Below the pieces are notes generated by a model. It was not told where the DNA came from, did no database searches, and saw only the letters and a program-made list of their open reading frames with translations. A stretch of 64,000 nucleotides of DNA from Rhizobium favelukesii (GTDB taxonomy: Bacteria > Pseudomonadota > Alphaproteobacteria > Rhizobiales > Rhizobiaceae). The stretch is taken from assembly GCF_000577275.2 (NCBI RefSeq), contig NZ_HG916852.1, positions 375,001 through 439,000 of the forward strand. Direction: 5' to 3'. The translations under genes were made by a program, and so were the position numbers. Positions within the stretch are counted from its first letter, which is position 1. Every line of letters starts with the position of its first letter. Below, piece by piece: positions 1 to 9,365 of this stretch.

Positions 1-20
1 CCAAAGAAAGCAGAAGTACC

Positions 21-941
21 TTGAGCAACGACGATGTGATGGCCGAAGGCGGCAGGCAACGCAGCTTCCGCCTGCACAATATGTCCATTCCGGCACGGCC
101 ATTGGAGTCGGCGCTGTATCTCGTCGCAACGCCGATCGGCAATCTCGGCGACATCACCCTGCGCGCACTGGAAACGCTCGCCGGTGCCGATGTGCTGGCC
201 TGCGAGGACACGCGCGTCACCCGCGTGCTGCTGGACCGCTACGGCATTCAGAACCGCCCCTACGCCTATCACGAGCACAATGCCGAGGAGGCTGGCCCGC
301 GACTGATGCAGGCGCTGGAGGCCGGCAAATCCGTCGCTCTTGTATCTGATGCCGGGACGCCCCTGGTCTCAGACCCCGGCTATCGTCTCGCACAGAGCGC
401 CATCGAGGCAGGTTATCGCGTCGTGCCCATTCCCGGTGCGTCCGCCCCGCTTGCCGCTCTGGTTGGCTCCGGCCTGCCCAACGCTGCCTTTCTCTTCGCC
501 GGTTTTCTGCCGACCAAGGACAAGGCGCGTCGCGATCGTCTGGCTGAGTTCGTAGCCGTTTCCGCAACACTGATGTTCTTTGAATCGCCGCATCGCATAG
601 CGGCAACGCTGGCCGCTGCCGCCGATGTGCTCGGCGGTGATCGCGTGGCCTCCGTCTGTCGCGAATTGACCAAGACGTACGAGGAGTTTCGCCGCGGTAC
701 GCTGGCGGAGCTTGCTGCACATTATGCCGATGTCGACAGCGTCAAAGGCGAGATCGTGCTTGTCATTGGTCCGCCGCCGGAGCGCCCGGTCGAAGCCGCG
801 GATGTCGATGCGATCCTGACCGACCTAGCCAGGATCCTTCCGACCTCCAAGGCCGCCGCGGAAGCGTCGCGGCTGACGGGTCTTTCCAAGAAGGGACTCT
901 ACCAACGGCTTCTCGACATGAAGGGCGGCGATGGGCGATAG
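21..941 (+). CDS. rsmI: 16S rRNA (cytidine-1402-2'-O)-methyltransferase RsmI
   Basis: SAM-dependent tetrapyrrole-methylase-fold enzyme that 2'-O-methylates C1402 in the ribosomal decoding centre. The family hallmark LYLVATPIGNLGDITLRAL is at residues 32-50, followed by EDTRVTR, VSDAGTPLVSDPG and FFESPHRI blocks. The length of 306 aa is normal to slightly long. The frame opens with TTG at 21; in-frame ATGs at 39 and 81 are also possible, and 81 (MSIPARPLESALYLVA) leaves an N-terminus of the usual family size. The 3' end overlaps yraN by 11 nt, so the two are probably one transcript. Identification is from family motifs and is firm; the start is not. Confidence 0.95.
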   Translation: MSNDDVMAEGGRQRSFRLHNMSIPARPLESALYLVATPIGNLGDITLRALETLAGADVLACEDTRVTRVLLDRYGIQNRPYAYHEHNAEEAGPRLMQALEAGKSVALVSDAGTPLVSDPGYRLAQSAIEAGYRVVPIPGASAPLAALVGSGLPNAAFLFAGFLPTKDKARRDRLAEFVAVSATLMFFESPHRIAATLAAAADVLGGDRVASVCRELTKTYEEFRRGTLAELAAHYADVDSVKGEIVLVIGPPPERPVEAADVDAILTDLARILPTSKAAAEASRLTGLSKKGLYQRLLDMKGGDGR

Positions 942-1299
942 GGCTGCCGCGACCGACCGCCGTAAGGCGCTTGGCGGGTGCCATGTCTCCGAGTATTTGG
1001 CTGCTCTCCATCTCATGCTGAAGGGTTGTCGCATCGTCGCCCTGCGCTATCGCACCAAGCTTGGTGAGATCGACATTGTTGCACGCAAGCGCAATCTGGC
1101 GATATTCGTGGAAGTGAAGGCGGGTCGCGAGGAGATGAGCGCCATCGACGCCGTGCCGCCCACGGCACAAAATCGGATCAGAGCGGCCAGCGATCTGTGG
1201 TTGGCGCGCCAACGCGATTATGCTGTGCTTTCGAAGCGTTACGATATCGTGGCCATCCTGCCGGGCCGCTTGCCTCGCCATCTTCCGAACGCCTTCTGA
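931..1299 (+). CDS. yraN: YraN/UPF0102 family endonuclease-like protein
   Basis: Small protein (122 aa) with the restriction-endonuclease-like core of the UPF0102 family: EYLAALHLMLKG, then LRYRTKLGEIDIVARK and FVEVKAGRE, which carry the family's acidic and Lys catalytic-type residues (E-D...E-x-K). Cellular role is not established. Its ATG lies inside the last codons of rsmI, so translation is likely coupled. In many alphaproteobacteria rsmI-yraN is followed by gshB; here ugpBAEC, an insertion sequence and a cupin gene lie between yraN and gshB. Confidence 0.88.
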   Translation: MGDRAAATDRRKALGGCHVSEYLAALHLMLKGCRIVALRYRTKLGEIDIVARKRNLAIFVEVKAGREEMSAIDAVPPTAQNRIRAASDLWLARQRDYAVLSKRYDIVAILPGRLPRHLPNAF

Positions 1300-1332
1300 T
1301 GTCGATTGCAATCGTGTGCAAAAAGCTATCGA

Positions 1333-1350
1333 TGTAACACTCCTGTCATC
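1333..1350 (+). promoter_or_regulatory. Probable PhoB box upstream of ugpB
   Basis: Two heptamers, TGTAACA and TGTCATC, start exactly 11 bp apart (1333 and 1344) with the 4-bp spacer CTCC. This is the direct-repeat spacing of a PhoB box, with 5/7 and 6/7 matches to TGTCATA. It lies 75 bp before ugpB, whose homologues are known members of the phosphate-starvation regulon. No clear -10 was pinned down. Site assignment is by eye. Confidence 0.55.
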
Positions 1351-1424
1351 AAACCATTAAGGAGGCGTCATGGAAGGCCTCTATTGCACTCCTCACCCCA
1401 ATAACTGGTGGAGAGGGATTAGCC

Positions 1425-2723
1425 ATGTTCAAGAAAATTTCGATGGCGGCCATGGCCGTAAGCTTTTCGGCATCGTCGTCCTTTGCTGCGACCAACATCA
1501 CGTGGTGGCACGGCATGGGCGGCCGCAACGGCGAAGTCATCAATGAGGTTGCACAGAAGTTCAACGCTTCGCAGTCTGCCTGCGCCATGACCCCGGTCAG
1601 CAAGGGCACCTACGAAGAAGCTCTTGCAGCTGGCATCGCCGCATTCCGCTCCGGCGAGCAGCCGAACATTCTGCAGGTCTTCGACGCAGGTGCTGCCACC
1701 ATCATCAACGCCAAGGGCGCGGTCGTTCCGGCCGAAGATCTGATCAAGAACGCCGGCTACAAGTTCGACCGCAATGCCTTCATTCCGGGTGTTCGCTATT
1801 TCTACGCTGCTGCTGACGGCAAATTCGTCGGCATGCCCTTCAACTCTTCCGCTCCGATCATGTACACCAACCCGGAAGCGCTGAAAAAGGCAGGCGTCGA
1901 AGCCCCGAAGACCTGGGAAGAGTTCGAGGCGATCGCGCCGAAGCTCAAGGCCGCCGGCTACATCCCGCTCGTCCAGTCGCAGCTGACCTGGGAGTTCACC
2001 GAGAACTTCTTCTCGCGCAACAACATCCAGTTCGCCACCAACAACAACGGCTACGACAGCGTCGTCGACACCAAGCTCAAGGTCACCGACCCGAACCTCA
2101 TCATGATGTTCGACAAGCTGAAGGCCTGGTCTGACGAAGGCTACTTCAAGTACTACGGCGCCGGCTGGAGCGACAACCAGAAGCCCTTCGAAGAAGGCAA
2201 GGTCGCTCTCTGGGTCGGTTCCTCGGGTTCCTTCGGCGGCCTGAAGAAGACGGCAACGATGCCCTTCTCGGCAACCTTCCTGCCGTACTGGGGTTCGATC
2301 AAGGGCGCTGGCACCCATAGCTTCATCGGCGGCGCTGCACTCTTTGCCATGTCGGGCAAGTCGGCTGAAGAGAACAAGTGCGTTGCGGACTTCTTCCAGT
2401 TCCTGACCTCGCCCGAGATCCAGAAGTTCTACCACCAGGCAACCGGCTACGTCGCAATCACCGAGGCAGCTTACGAGCTCGCCAAGAAGGAAGGCTACTA
2501 CGACAAGGAGCCGGTGGCTGAAGTCGGCATCAAGCAGCTGAAGATGGAAGACGGCGAATGGTCGAAGGGCTATCGCCTCGGTTTCTACCCGCAGATCCGC
2601 GAAATCATGGAACGCGAATATGGCCGTATTTTCTCGGGCGAAACCTCCGTCAAGGACGCTTTCGACACGATCGAGAATGAAGGCAACCAGCTGCTCGACC
2701 GTTTCGCCAAGACCGCCGGCTGA
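1425..2723 (+). CDS. ugpB: sn-glycerol-3-phosphate ABC transporter substrate-binding protein UgpB
   Basis: Periplasmic binding protein of a family-1 (carbohydrate/polyol) ABC importer. It has a Sec signal peptide (MFKK, hydrophobic stretch, SFA-A cleavage near residue 22), then the mature start TNITWWHGMGG, typical of UgpB. The 432-aa length fits. It is first in a four-gene operon with two permeases and an ATPase in the classical B-A-E-C order, which supports uptake of glycerol-3-phosphate or glycerophosphodiesters as a phosphate and carbon source. The ATG at 1425 is preceded by GGAGAGGG. Expression is probably phosphate-controlled through the Pho box at 1333-1350. Confidence 0.93.
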   Translation: MFKKISMAAMAVSFSASSSFAATNITWWHGMGGRNGEVINEVAQKFNASQSACAMTPVSKGTYEEALAAGIAAFRSGEQPNILQVFDAGAATIINAKGAVVPAEDLIKNAGYKFDRNAFIPGVRYFYAAADGKFVGMPFNSSAPIMYTNPEALKKAGVEAPKTWEEFEAIAPKLKAAGYIPLVQSQLTWEFTENFFSRNNIQFATNNNGYDSVVDTKLKVTDPNLIMMFDKLKAWSDEGYFKYYGAGWSDNQKPFEEGKVALWVGSSGSFGGLKKTATMPFSATFLPYWGSIKGAGTHSFIGGAALFAMSGKSAEENKCVADFFQFLTSPEIQKFYHQATGYVAITEAAYELAKKEGYYDKEPVAEVGIKQLKMEDGEWSKGYRLGFYPQIREIMEREYGRIFSGETSVKDAFDTIENEGNQLLDRFAKTAG

Positions 2724-2796
2724 TCTCGTCCATCGCTGACAACAACGGTTCCGGAGGCGCTCGCCGTCTCCGGAACCGCTTTGCAAAGGTCCCGCC

Positions 2797-3678
2797 ATGA
2801 AGCGCGTGCAGTTTTCGTCGCCAACGCTGCCTTATCTCTTCCTGCTGCCGCAGATGGCGGTCATTTTCGTTTTCTTCTACTGGCCGTCCATTCAGGCGGT
2901 GAAGTCGTCGTTCTTCCTCGAAGACCCGTTTGGTTTCGGCTCCAGCTTCGTCGGCCTGGAGAATTATAGAGGTATTCTCGAAAGCGCCGAATACCGCTCG
3001 ATCGCCGGCTTCACGGCGGTCTTCACGGCGCTCGTCACTTTCTTCTCGCTGTCGTTCGGCCTGCTCTTGGCGGTCAAGGCGGATGCCGTCATTCGCGGCA
3101 ATTCAACCTACAAGACATTGCTGATCTCGGTTTATGCGATCGCCCCGCCGGTGGCCGGCCTGATCGGCATGATGTTCTTCGACCAGCATATCGGTCCCTT
3201 CGTCCGCTTTGCCGCCCTGTTCGGTTGGGACATGAAGGTCGGTCTCAATTATTTCGATACGGCTTTTGCGATGGTGGTCGTCTCCGTCTGGAAGCAGATC
3301 CCCTATAATTTCATCTTCTTTCTGTCGGGCCTCCAGGGGATTTCGGTCTCCGTTCGCGAAGCCGCGGCGCTCGACTGCCGCTCGGGCTTTCGCCGGTTCT
3401 GGACGGTCATCTTGCCGCTTCTGGCGCCGACGGCCTTCTTCCTCTTCGTGATCAACGTCACCTATTCGCTCTTCGACACCTTCGGCATTGTCGATGTGAT
3501 GGTGAAGGACAAGGCGGCTAACAACCCGATCACGCTGGTCTACAAGGTCTATATGGATGGCTTCCGCGGCAACGACCTCGGCGGCTCATCGGCCCAGTCG
3601 GTGATATTGATGATCGTCGTTTTCGTGCTGACCGTCTTCCAGTTCCGCTTCATTGAGCGGCGCGTTCACTATAATTGA
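2797..3678 (+). CDS. ugpA: glycerol-3-phosphate ABC transporter permease UgpA
   Basis: Inner-membrane permease of the binding-protein-dependent type with six predicted membrane segments, the first at about residues 10-30 (LPYLFLLPQMAVIFVFFYW). The cytoplasmic EAA loop, which docks to the ATPase, reads EAAALDCRSGFRRFWTVILP; a Cys stands where Gly is commonest. Length 293 aa is normal. It follows ugpB by 73 nt and almost abuts ugpE, consistent with co-transcription. It pairs with UgpE to form the channel. Confidence 0.92.
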   Translation: MKRVQFSSPTLPYLFLLPQMAVIFVFFYWPSIQAVKSSFFLEDPFGFGSSFVGLENYRGILESAEYRSIAGFTAVFTALVTFFSLSFGLLLAVKADAVIRGNSTYKTLLISVYAIAPPVAGLIGMMFFDQHIGPFVRFAALFGWDMKVGLNYFDTAFAMVVVSVWKQIPYNFIFFLSGLQGISVSVREAAALDCRSGFRRFWTVILPLLAPTAFFLFVINVTYSLFDTFGIVDVMVKDKAANNPITLVYKVYMDGFRGNDLGGSSAQSVILMIVVFVLTVFQFRFIERRVHYN

Positions 3679-3689
3679 GGAGCGCGGGA

Positions 3690-4532
3690 ATGTACCGTCT
3701 CAAGATAGTCGATCACATCATCCTGCTCCTCGGCGTCTTCGTCATGATGGCGCCCGTCGTCGTTGCCTTCTTCACCTCAACCCACGACGCCGCCGAAATC
3801 CACCGGCAAGGTCTGACGCTGACCTGGGGCAATCATTTCGCTGAAACCTACAACACAGTCCTGAACCGCGAGGGAGGCTTTACAGGCCAGGTCACCGGCA
3901 CGCGCATGCTGATGAACTCGCTGATCCTCGGGATCGGCTTTGCCGTCGGCAAGATCGTTTTGTCGATGCTGGCTGCCTATGCCATCGTCTACTTCCGCTT
4001 CCGTCTGGGAACGCTGTTTTTCTGGATGATCTTCACGACGCTGCTGCTGCCGCTCGAAGTCCGCATCCTTCCCTCCTATGAGGTGATGCACCAGTTGCAC
4101 CTCATCAACACTTATACCGGCATGATCGTGCCGCTGCTGGCGTCGGCGACGGGCACCTTCTATTTTCGGCAGTTCTTCAAATCGATCCCGGACGAGTTGC
4201 TCGAAGCCGCGCGCATCGATGGCGCCGGCCCGATCAAGTTCTTCTTCGACGTGATCGTGCCGCTCTCGAAGACGATGGTTGCAGCGATCTTCATCATCAT
4301 GTTCGTCTACGGCTGGAACCAATATCTCTGGCCGATGCTGATGACCAATGACGAGAGCTTCTACACGCTGGTGCGCGGCATCAAGCAGATCCTGCTGGTC
4401 TGGGTCGGCGCGCAGATCCCTGATTACAACGAAGCATTCGCCATCGCGATCCTCGCGATGCTGCCGCCTGTCATCATCGTCGTGGTGTTCCAGCGCTGGT
4501 TCATCAAGGGCCTCACGGAAAGCGACAAGTAA
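3690..4532 (+). CDS. ugpE: glycerol-3-phosphate ABC transporter permease UgpE
   Basis: Second inner-membrane permease of the Ugp importer, 280 aa, with six hydrophobic segments and the EAA loop [21 protein letters not shown] chose the ATG at 3690 ([15 protein letters not shown]) because GAGGAGCG lies just upstream; the open frame could extend to a TTG at 3675 that overlaps the ugpA stop. Third gene of the operon, 11 nt before ugpC. Confidence 0.92.
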   Translation: MYRLKIVDHIILLLGVFVMMAPVVVAFFTSTHDAAEIHRQGLTLTWGNHFAETYNTVLNREGGFTGQVTGTRMLMNSLILGIGFAVGKIVLSMLAAYAIVYFRFRLGTLFFWMIFTTLLLPLEVRILPSYEVMHQLHLINTYTGMIVPLLASATGTFYFRQFFKSIPDELLEAARIDGAGPIKFFFDVIVPLSKTMVAAIFIIMFVYGWNQYLWPMLMTNDESFYTLVRGIKQILLVWVGAQIPDYNEAFAIAILAMLPPVIIVVVFQRWFIKGLTESDK

Positions 4533-4543
4533 AGGAAACGCCG

Positions 4544-5641
4544 ATGGCCGCCATCGAAATCAATCAGGTCTCCAAGATCTATACCGGGGACGTGCATGCG
4601 GTGAAGTCCGTGAACATCGACATCAAGGACGGCGAGTTTATCGTTCTTGTCGGCCCGTCCGGCTGCGGGAAGTCGACACTTCTGCGCATGGTCGCCGGCC
4701 TAGAGGAAATCTCCAAGGGCGATGTGAAAATCGGCAACCGTGTCGTCAACCGGGTTGATCCCGCCGAGCGCGACATCGCCATGGTCTTCCAGAACTACGC
4801 GCTTTACCCGCATATGACGGTCTATGAAAATCTTGCTTACGGCCTGCGCAACCGCAAGACGCCAAAGGCCGAGATCGATGCCCGCGTTGCGGAGGCGGCT
4901 CGTATGCTGCAGCTGGAGGCCTATCTCGAGCGTAAGCCGCGCGCCCTTTCGGGCGGCCAGCGTCAGCGCGTCGCAATGGGCCGTGCCATCGTCCGCAAGC
5001 CGGCCGCCTTCCTGTTCGATGAGCCCCTGTCGAATCTCGATGCCAAGCTGCGCGTGTCGATGCGCGGCGAAATCAAGCGTTTGCAGCGCCGGCTTGGCAC
5101 GACGTCGATCTACGTCACTCACGACCAGCTCGAAGCCATGACCTTGGCCGATCGGCTGGTCGTTCTGAATGGCGGCGAAATCGAGCAGATCGGCGCCCCG
5201 CTCGACGTCTATCACACGCCAGCCTCGACCTTTGTTGCGAGCTTCATCGGGTCCCCGGCGATGAATCTGCTGCAGGGCGAGCTGCATGGCGACAAGCTTG
5301 CACTGGCCACGAACCTGATCGACCTTGGCGGTCATGCACCCACATCCGGGCCCGTCACCGTCGGCATTCGCGCCGAGGACCTGCGCCTCGCCAGGCCCGG
5401 CGAACATGCCATGACTGTTGTGGTGGATTATGTGGAAGAGCTCGGCTCGCAGCGTCTCGTGCATGGAAGTCTTGGCGATCAGCCGCTGACGGCAGTTCTG
5501 TCTCCGGAGACGGAACTAACGTCCGAACTGCGGCTGGCCGTGGGTGCCGAAAGACTGCATTTCTTCAGTCACGACACCGCAAAGCGTATCGGCGGAACGG
5601 CTTTTTCACAGGCCGTGGCGACGAAAACGGAAATTGCCTAG
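4544..5641 (+). CDS. ugpC: glycerol-3-phosphate ABC transporter ATP-binding protein UgpC
   Basis: Cytoplasmic ATPase that powers the Ugp importer. Walker [10 protein letters not shown] is at residues 37-45, the signature LSGGQ at 135-139, Walker B FLFDEP near 156-161, and the C-terminal part (about 240-365) is the TOBE-type regulatory domain of MalK/UgpC proteins. Length 365 aa is usual. It closes the ugpBAEC operon; the next 190 bp run into an insertion sequence. Confidence 0.94.
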   Translation: MAAIEINQVSKIYTGDVHAVKSVNIDIKDGEFIVLVGPSGCGKSTLLRMVAGLEEISKGDVKIGNRVVNRVDPAERDIAMVFQNYALYPHMTVYENLAYGLRNRKTPKAEIDARVAEAARMLQLEAYLERKPRALSGGQRQRVAMGRAIVRKPAAFLFDEPLSNLDAKLRVSMRGEIKRLQRRLGTTSIYVTHDQLEAMTLADRLVVLNGGEIEQIGAPLDVYHTPASTFVASFIGSPAMNLLQGELHGDKLALATNLIDLGGHAPTSGPVTVGIRAEDLRLARPGEHAMTVVVDYVEELGSQRLVHGSLGDQPLTAVLSPETELTSELRLAVGAERLHFFSHDTAKRIGGTAFSQAVATKTEIA

Positions 5642-5830
5642 CACCTTGGACGTGGTGATCGTTCAAATTGTAGGCACTGCTTGTACGGTACCTTTACAAC
5701 TCTCTGCTATCCCGGCAAGGATTTGATAACAACGGGGTTGTTCATGGGTATGCAGATGATGCTGGCGAGCATGGTCGCAATGGCCGCGCGGGTCGTCCCT
5801 TTTCCGAGTCTGCCGGAAGCGACGCCTAAG

Positions 5831-5844
5831 CTCGACTTTGTACA
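5831..5844. repeat. Left terminal inverted repeat of the insertion sequence
   Basis: The 14-bp sequence CTCGACTTTGTACA matches the complement of 7331-7344 perfectly; similarity stops just inside. The copy of CTAAG immediately outside (5826-5830) is repeated outside the right end. Confidence 0.93.
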
Positions 5845-7227
5845 TTATGCAGCGAAGCAAAGTGCTTGTGTCATCCGCTTGAGGCGGCTTGGTTGAGTTT
5901 CAGGAATGTCCGGGTCTGGCGGGTGCTGTCGATAAATATCCTGATCCCACAGGATCATGCGAACCGCACCGATGGCATCGGAGAAGGTGAACTCTGTTTT
6001 CTTGTACCAGGCGGCGGCATAGGGAAGGACGCCATGACCGAGCAGATCGCATGCCCAGAGTGTGACGAGGCTGTAGAGCGCCAGCAGCGACGGGGTCGTG
6101 CGCATGATGGCTTTGTCGTTCCACTGCCGTTGGGTTTCCACGCCAAGATGCGCTCGCGTTTCGGCGAAGGTGACCTCGATCTGCCAGCGCCGAACGAAAT
6201 AGGCAATGATCTGAGCGGGCTCAAGGTTGACGTTGGTGCTCATGAACGCCTGGGGTTCACGACGGCCTGATGGATCGCGAACGAGAACCCAGCGAATTGG
6301 TCTTGGGGGCGTTCCACGCCGATACCAGAGGCCGGTTCCTGATGTGACATCAAGGGTTTTGTCGGTTTGCTTGCCGTACCAGGACGATGCGACGATGCGC
6401 TGCCACTCGGTCTTTGCGTCTTTGAGGAGCGTTTTCAGTTTCGGCAATGGCCTGCCTTTTTGCGCCGGTCGCCCGAGCGTATGTTCGTGCCGTTGATCTG
6501 GTGGAGCAAAGAGACTGGCATCCAGACGCAACCGCGTGATGAGAGTGGCCGTGTCGGGAAGAGCCGCAGCCAGTGTATGAACGGCAAAGCTGCTATCGCC
6601 GACAAAGATGATTTCGCGGCCCGGCAGCCAGCGGCAAAGCTGCAAGACGCCTTGCCTTGCCCAATCAGTCAGCAGCTTGTGCTTTCGGCCCTTCTTCTGA
6701 TCATGGCGCTCAGAGGGACACAGGATCGTCAGCACCGGCAGGGCTTTAATACATTTTGCCCATGGGACAGGTGAAAGAACCATGAAGCTCAACCATCTCA
6801 AGCCGCTGGCCTTGACAAAGTGGCCATGGCTGGAGCGCACCGGGTCACGATAAATTCCACGCGCGGCGATGCGTTGGCCCCAACGCCGTTCGATTGTATC
6901 ATCCATGCCAATCACGACAGGGCCCTCGGGCACGAGCCGGGCAACAATGATGGACAGCAGACGGGCCGCCAACGTGCGAGGGTTCCAGCGGGCTCGGTTG
7001 AGGAGTTGATGATAGGCGGCAAAATTACTTACCTCCGCGCGTCCGGTGATGCGCAGGCAGGCCGTCACCGTTCGCTTGCCAGGCGAAAGGAGCGCACCCA
7101 TCACCAGGACCAGCAGATGCTCCCAGCTTGGCGCGGTAAACCAGAAACGAAACGGCGACAGCCATTTGCGAAGGATGTGGGGGACCGCGTCTCCCGGCTC
7201 ACGGCTACAATCATGTTGTTCGCTCAT
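5845..7227 (-). CDS. IS4/IS701-like DDE transposase
   Basis: Transposase of 460 aa. Candidate catalytic residues of the RNase H-like fold are Asp109/110 in VVIGMDDTIERRWG, Asp211 in IIFVGDSSFAVH and a Glu at 351 or 356 in RRWQIEVTFAETRAHLG. The reading frame is uninterrupted, and the ATG at 7227 and TAA at 5845 both lie within the terminal repeats, so the element is probably competent. It sits between ugpC and a small cupin gene. Related proteins are annotated as IS4 or IS701 type; I cannot separate these without a database. Confidence 0.9.
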   Translation of the reverse strand: MSEQHDCSREPGDAVPHILRKWLSPFRFWFTAPSWEHLLVLVMGALLSPGKRTVTACLRITGRAEVSNFAAYHQLLNRARWNPRTLAARLLSIIVARLVPEGPVVIGMDDTIERRWGQRIAARGIYRDPVRSSHGHFVKASGLRWLSFMVLSPVPWAKCIKALPVLTILCPSERHDQKKGRKHKLLTDWARQGVLQLCRWLPGREIIFVGDSSFAVHTLAAALPDTATLITRLRLDASLFAPPDQRHEHTLGRPAQKGRPLPKLKTLLKDAKTEWQRIVASSWYGKQTDKTLDVTSGTGLWYRRGTPPRPIRWVLVRDPSGRREPQAFMSTNVNLEPAQIIAYFVRRWQIEVTFAETRAHLGVETQRQWNDKAIMRTTPSLLALYSLVTLWACDLLGHGVLPYAAAWYKKTEFTFSDAIGAVRMILWDQDIYRQHPPDPDIPETQPSRLKRMTQALCFAA

Positions 7228-7330
7228 CCATTCGTTCGAATCCGATCAAACGAATGGCGCAAGGCCGGGACCCTGCGGCGAATTGATTCACCCAGGGCTG
7301 CTCAGATGCCCCCGAAATCACCACCGATTT

Positions 7331-7344
7331 TGTACAAAGTCGAG
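7331..7344. repeat. Right terminal inverted repeat of the insertion sequence
   Basis: TGTACAAAGTCGAG is the exact complement of the left end at 5831-5844 and is followed by the second copy of CTAAG (7345-7349). Confidence 0.93.
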
Positions 7345-7382
7345 CTAAGAGGTTCGTGGCGAAATCAGGTGATAATTTTGTC

Positions 7383-7772
7383 ATGCGTTCGACCCCGATC
7401 AATCCCGACTGGATCATCAGCGGCAACCCGCAGGCGCGCACAGCAGAGCATTCGCGCAGCGATGACGATGCAGCCGTGAGCGCAATCTGGGACTGCACGG
7501 CGGGCGAATTCCGTTGGTTCTTCTACTGGGAAGAGACGGTGATGATCCTCGAAGGCGAAGTTCATATCCTCGCCGGGGACGGCACGGAGCGCACGCTCGG
7601 TGCCGGCGATGTCGCCTTCTTTGCCGCCGGCACCTGGGCGAGCTGGCGCGTGGACAATTACGTGCGCAAAGTTGCGTTCCTGAGGAAGCCGTTCCCGAAG
7701 CCGGTTGCGCTTGCCTATCGGCTCCGCAGCCTGCTGCGCGGCGACGCTCCCAAGAGCGGCATCGCGGCCTGA
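7383..7772 (+). CDS. Cupin domain-containing protein (DUF861/cupin_3 type)
   Basis: Small single-domain beta-barrel protein, 129 aa from ATG 7383. The cupin fold is seen in WFFYWEETVMILEGEVHILAGDG, written here only to show the pattern G-E-V-x-I-L, and in GAGDVAFFAAGTWASW. Family members (about 115 aa) often start MxxTPINPDWI, which supports 7383; an in-frame GTG at 7356 is also possible. Substrate and function are unknown. The upstream edge is the insertion sequence, which may have cut the native promoter or leader. Confidence 0.8.
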   Translation: MRSTPINPDWIISGNPQARTAEHSRSDDDAAVSAIWDCTAGEFRWFFYWEETVMILEGEVHILAGDGTERTLGAGDVAFFAAGTWASWRVDNYVRKVAFLRKPFPKPVALAYRLRSLLRGDAPKSGIAA

Positions 7773-7856
7773 AGATTTCGTCTCGCGACGCGAGCACGGC
7801 GTTGCTTTCGGGGCATCTGCAGCCTACATCTGTCCGGCATCAGCTAAGGGACGGAA

Positions 7857-8801
7857 ATGGCCAAGATCAAGAATGTAGCGGTCCAGATGGACCATGTTGC
7901 CGGCATCAATATTGCGGGCGATTCCACCTTCGCGATGAGCCTCGAAGCGCAGGCTCGCGGCTACAAGCTCTTCCACTACACGCCCGACCGCCTGAGCTTT
8001 CGGGACGGAAAGCTCTTCGCTACCGTGGAGCCGATGGTGCTGCGCGACGTCAAGGGCGACCATTTCGAGCTCGGAACGTCGGAACGTGTCGATCTGTCGA
8101 CGATGGATGTGATCCTGCTGCGCCAGGACCCGCCCTTCGACATGGCCTATATCACCTCAACACACTTGCTGGAGCGGATCCACCCGAAGACGCTCGTCGT
8201 CAATGATCCGGCCTGGGTTCGGAACTCCCCCGAGAAGATCTTCGTCACTGAATTTGCCGATCTGATGCCGAAGACGCTGATCACCAAGGACGCGGGCGAA
8301 ATCCGCCGTTTCCGCGACGAGATGGGCGACATCATCTTGAAGCCGCTCTACGGCAATGGCGGCGCGGGCGTTTTCCACTCGACCAAGGACGACCGCAACC
8401 TGTCGTCGCTGCTCGAAATGTTCGGCCAGCTGTTCCGCGAACCCTTCATCGCACAGCAATACCTGCCTGACGTGCGCAAGGGCGACAAGCGCATCCTGCT
8501 TGTCGATGGCGAGCCGGCCGGCGCCATAAATCGCGTCCCTGCTGAGCACGACAGTCGTTCCAATATGCATGTCGGCGGACGTGCCGAGGCAACCGAACTG
8601 ACGGCACGTGAAATCGAAATCTGCAGGCGGATCGGCCCTGCGCTCAAGGAACGCGGTTTCCTCTTCGTCGGCATCGACGTCATCGGCGACTATATGACGG
8701 AGATCAATGTGACGTCGCCGACAGGCATTCGTGAGGTGCGCAAGTTCGGCGGCGCCGATATTGCTGCCCTGCTTTGGGACGCGATCGAGCGGAAGCGTTG
8801 A
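7857..8801 (+). CDS. gshB: Glutathione synthetase
   Basis: ATP-grasp ligase that joins glycine to gamma-glutamylcysteine in glutathione synthesis, 314 aa, the usual length. The N-terminal domain contains the proteobacterial block [14 protein letters not shown]; the ATP-grasp domain shows [16 protein letters not shown] and the C-terminal [21 protein letters not shown] with metal- and substrate-binding residues. ATG 7857 follows GGGACGGAA. The gene is 84 nt downstream of the cupin. In relatives it normally follows yraN more closely. Confidence 0.96.
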   Translation: MAKIKNVAVQMDHVAGINIAGDSTFAMSLEAQARGYKLFHYTPDRLSFRDGKLFATVEPMVLRDVKGDHFELGTSERVDLSTMDVILLRQDPPFDMAYITSTHLLERIHPKTLVVNDPAWVRNSPEKIFVTEFADLMPKTLITKDAGEIRRFRDEMGDIILKPLYGNGGAGVFHSTKDDRNLSSLLEMFGQLFREPFIAQQYLPDVRKGDKRILLVDGEPAGAINRVPAEHDSRSNMHVGGRAEATELTAREIEICRRIGPALKERGFLFVGIDVIGDYMTEINVTSPTGIREVRKFGGADIAALLWDAIERKR

Positions 8802-9224
8802 ACGTCTTGACCGCGTGCGACGAGGCGCGCGGACGCTTGTTCCCGGATGGCAATTTGCCCTCAAGACCACTCCGCCACTGCCCGGTCCGGACAATCCGCT
8901 TGCTTTGTTCTCCGCTTACAACCTCATACAACCTGGCGACAGCGCAGGCTTGAATCTGTTCCTTTATTGTTCTTCTTCACTCCGCTTTCTATGCAAGATT
9001 GCAATTTGCGACAATGATACGTCGTTAAACTGCGGTGCTATGGTTGCGGCACCGTGGGGCATAGTCGCACGCGTCAGCACGGTTGCATTTCAGGGCACCG
9101 AGGCTGTTCCGGTCGAGGTTCAGCTCATGGTACGCGCCCGGGCGGGTCGTGACGCAGATCGTCGGACTTCCTGACAAGGCGGTGGCGGAAAGCGGCGAGC
9201 GCTGCTGGCGGCAGGCTGCTCTAG
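8802..9224. other. Intergenic stretch with no recognisable gene
   Basis: Open frames here are short, lack family motifs and have no convincing ribosome binding site. The middle (about 8910-9060) is more AT-rich than its surroundings. The stretch ends at a transposase scrap, so it may be debris from an old insertion. Confidence 0.6.
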
Positions 9225-9365
9225 CTCCCGCCCTACAGTCCCGACTTCAACACCATCGAAATGGCCTTTTCCAAACTTAAAGCGCTTCTGGGCGCAAGAG
9301 CGGAGCGCTCCGGTGACGCCGTGTGGGATACGAGCCGCTGGCGAGCGGCTGACCACCGCCGCTGA
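9225..9365 (+). pseudogene. IS630-type transposase C-terminal remnant
   Basis: A 46-codon frame reads LPPYSPDFNTIEMAFSKLKA and then LLGARAERSGDAVW. This is the highly characteristic C-terminal catalytic block of IS630/Tc1-type transposases (PPYSPDFNPIE with the terminal Glu of the DDE triad). The frame is closed upstream by a TAG at 9222 and has no start, no N-terminal domains and no visible repeats, so it is a dead fragment lying between gshB and the cysK terminator. Confidence 0.75.

Larger units (their letters stand above)
5831..7344 (-). mobile_element. Complete insertion sequence (IS4/IS701-like DDE), 1,514 bp
   Basis: The element is bounded by perfect 14-bp terminal inverted repeats, CTCGACTTTGTACA at 5831-5844 and its complement at 7331-7344. 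It is flanked by the direct repeat CTAAG (5826-5830 and 7345-7349), which I read as a 5-bp target duplication. The single transposase gene fills it on the minus strand, its TAA stop directly adjoining the left repeat. Intact ends, duplication and transposase suggest a recent insertion. Family placement rests on the DDE-type transposase; IS701 members usually duplicate 4 bp (YTAR), so the family is provisional. Confidence 0.9.

Noticed and set aside
1419..2798. Long minus-strand open frame opposite ugpB (over 450 codons)
   Set aside because: It is the antisense shadow of a GC-rich gene, with no start signal and no family motif; ugpB is unambiguous on the other strand.
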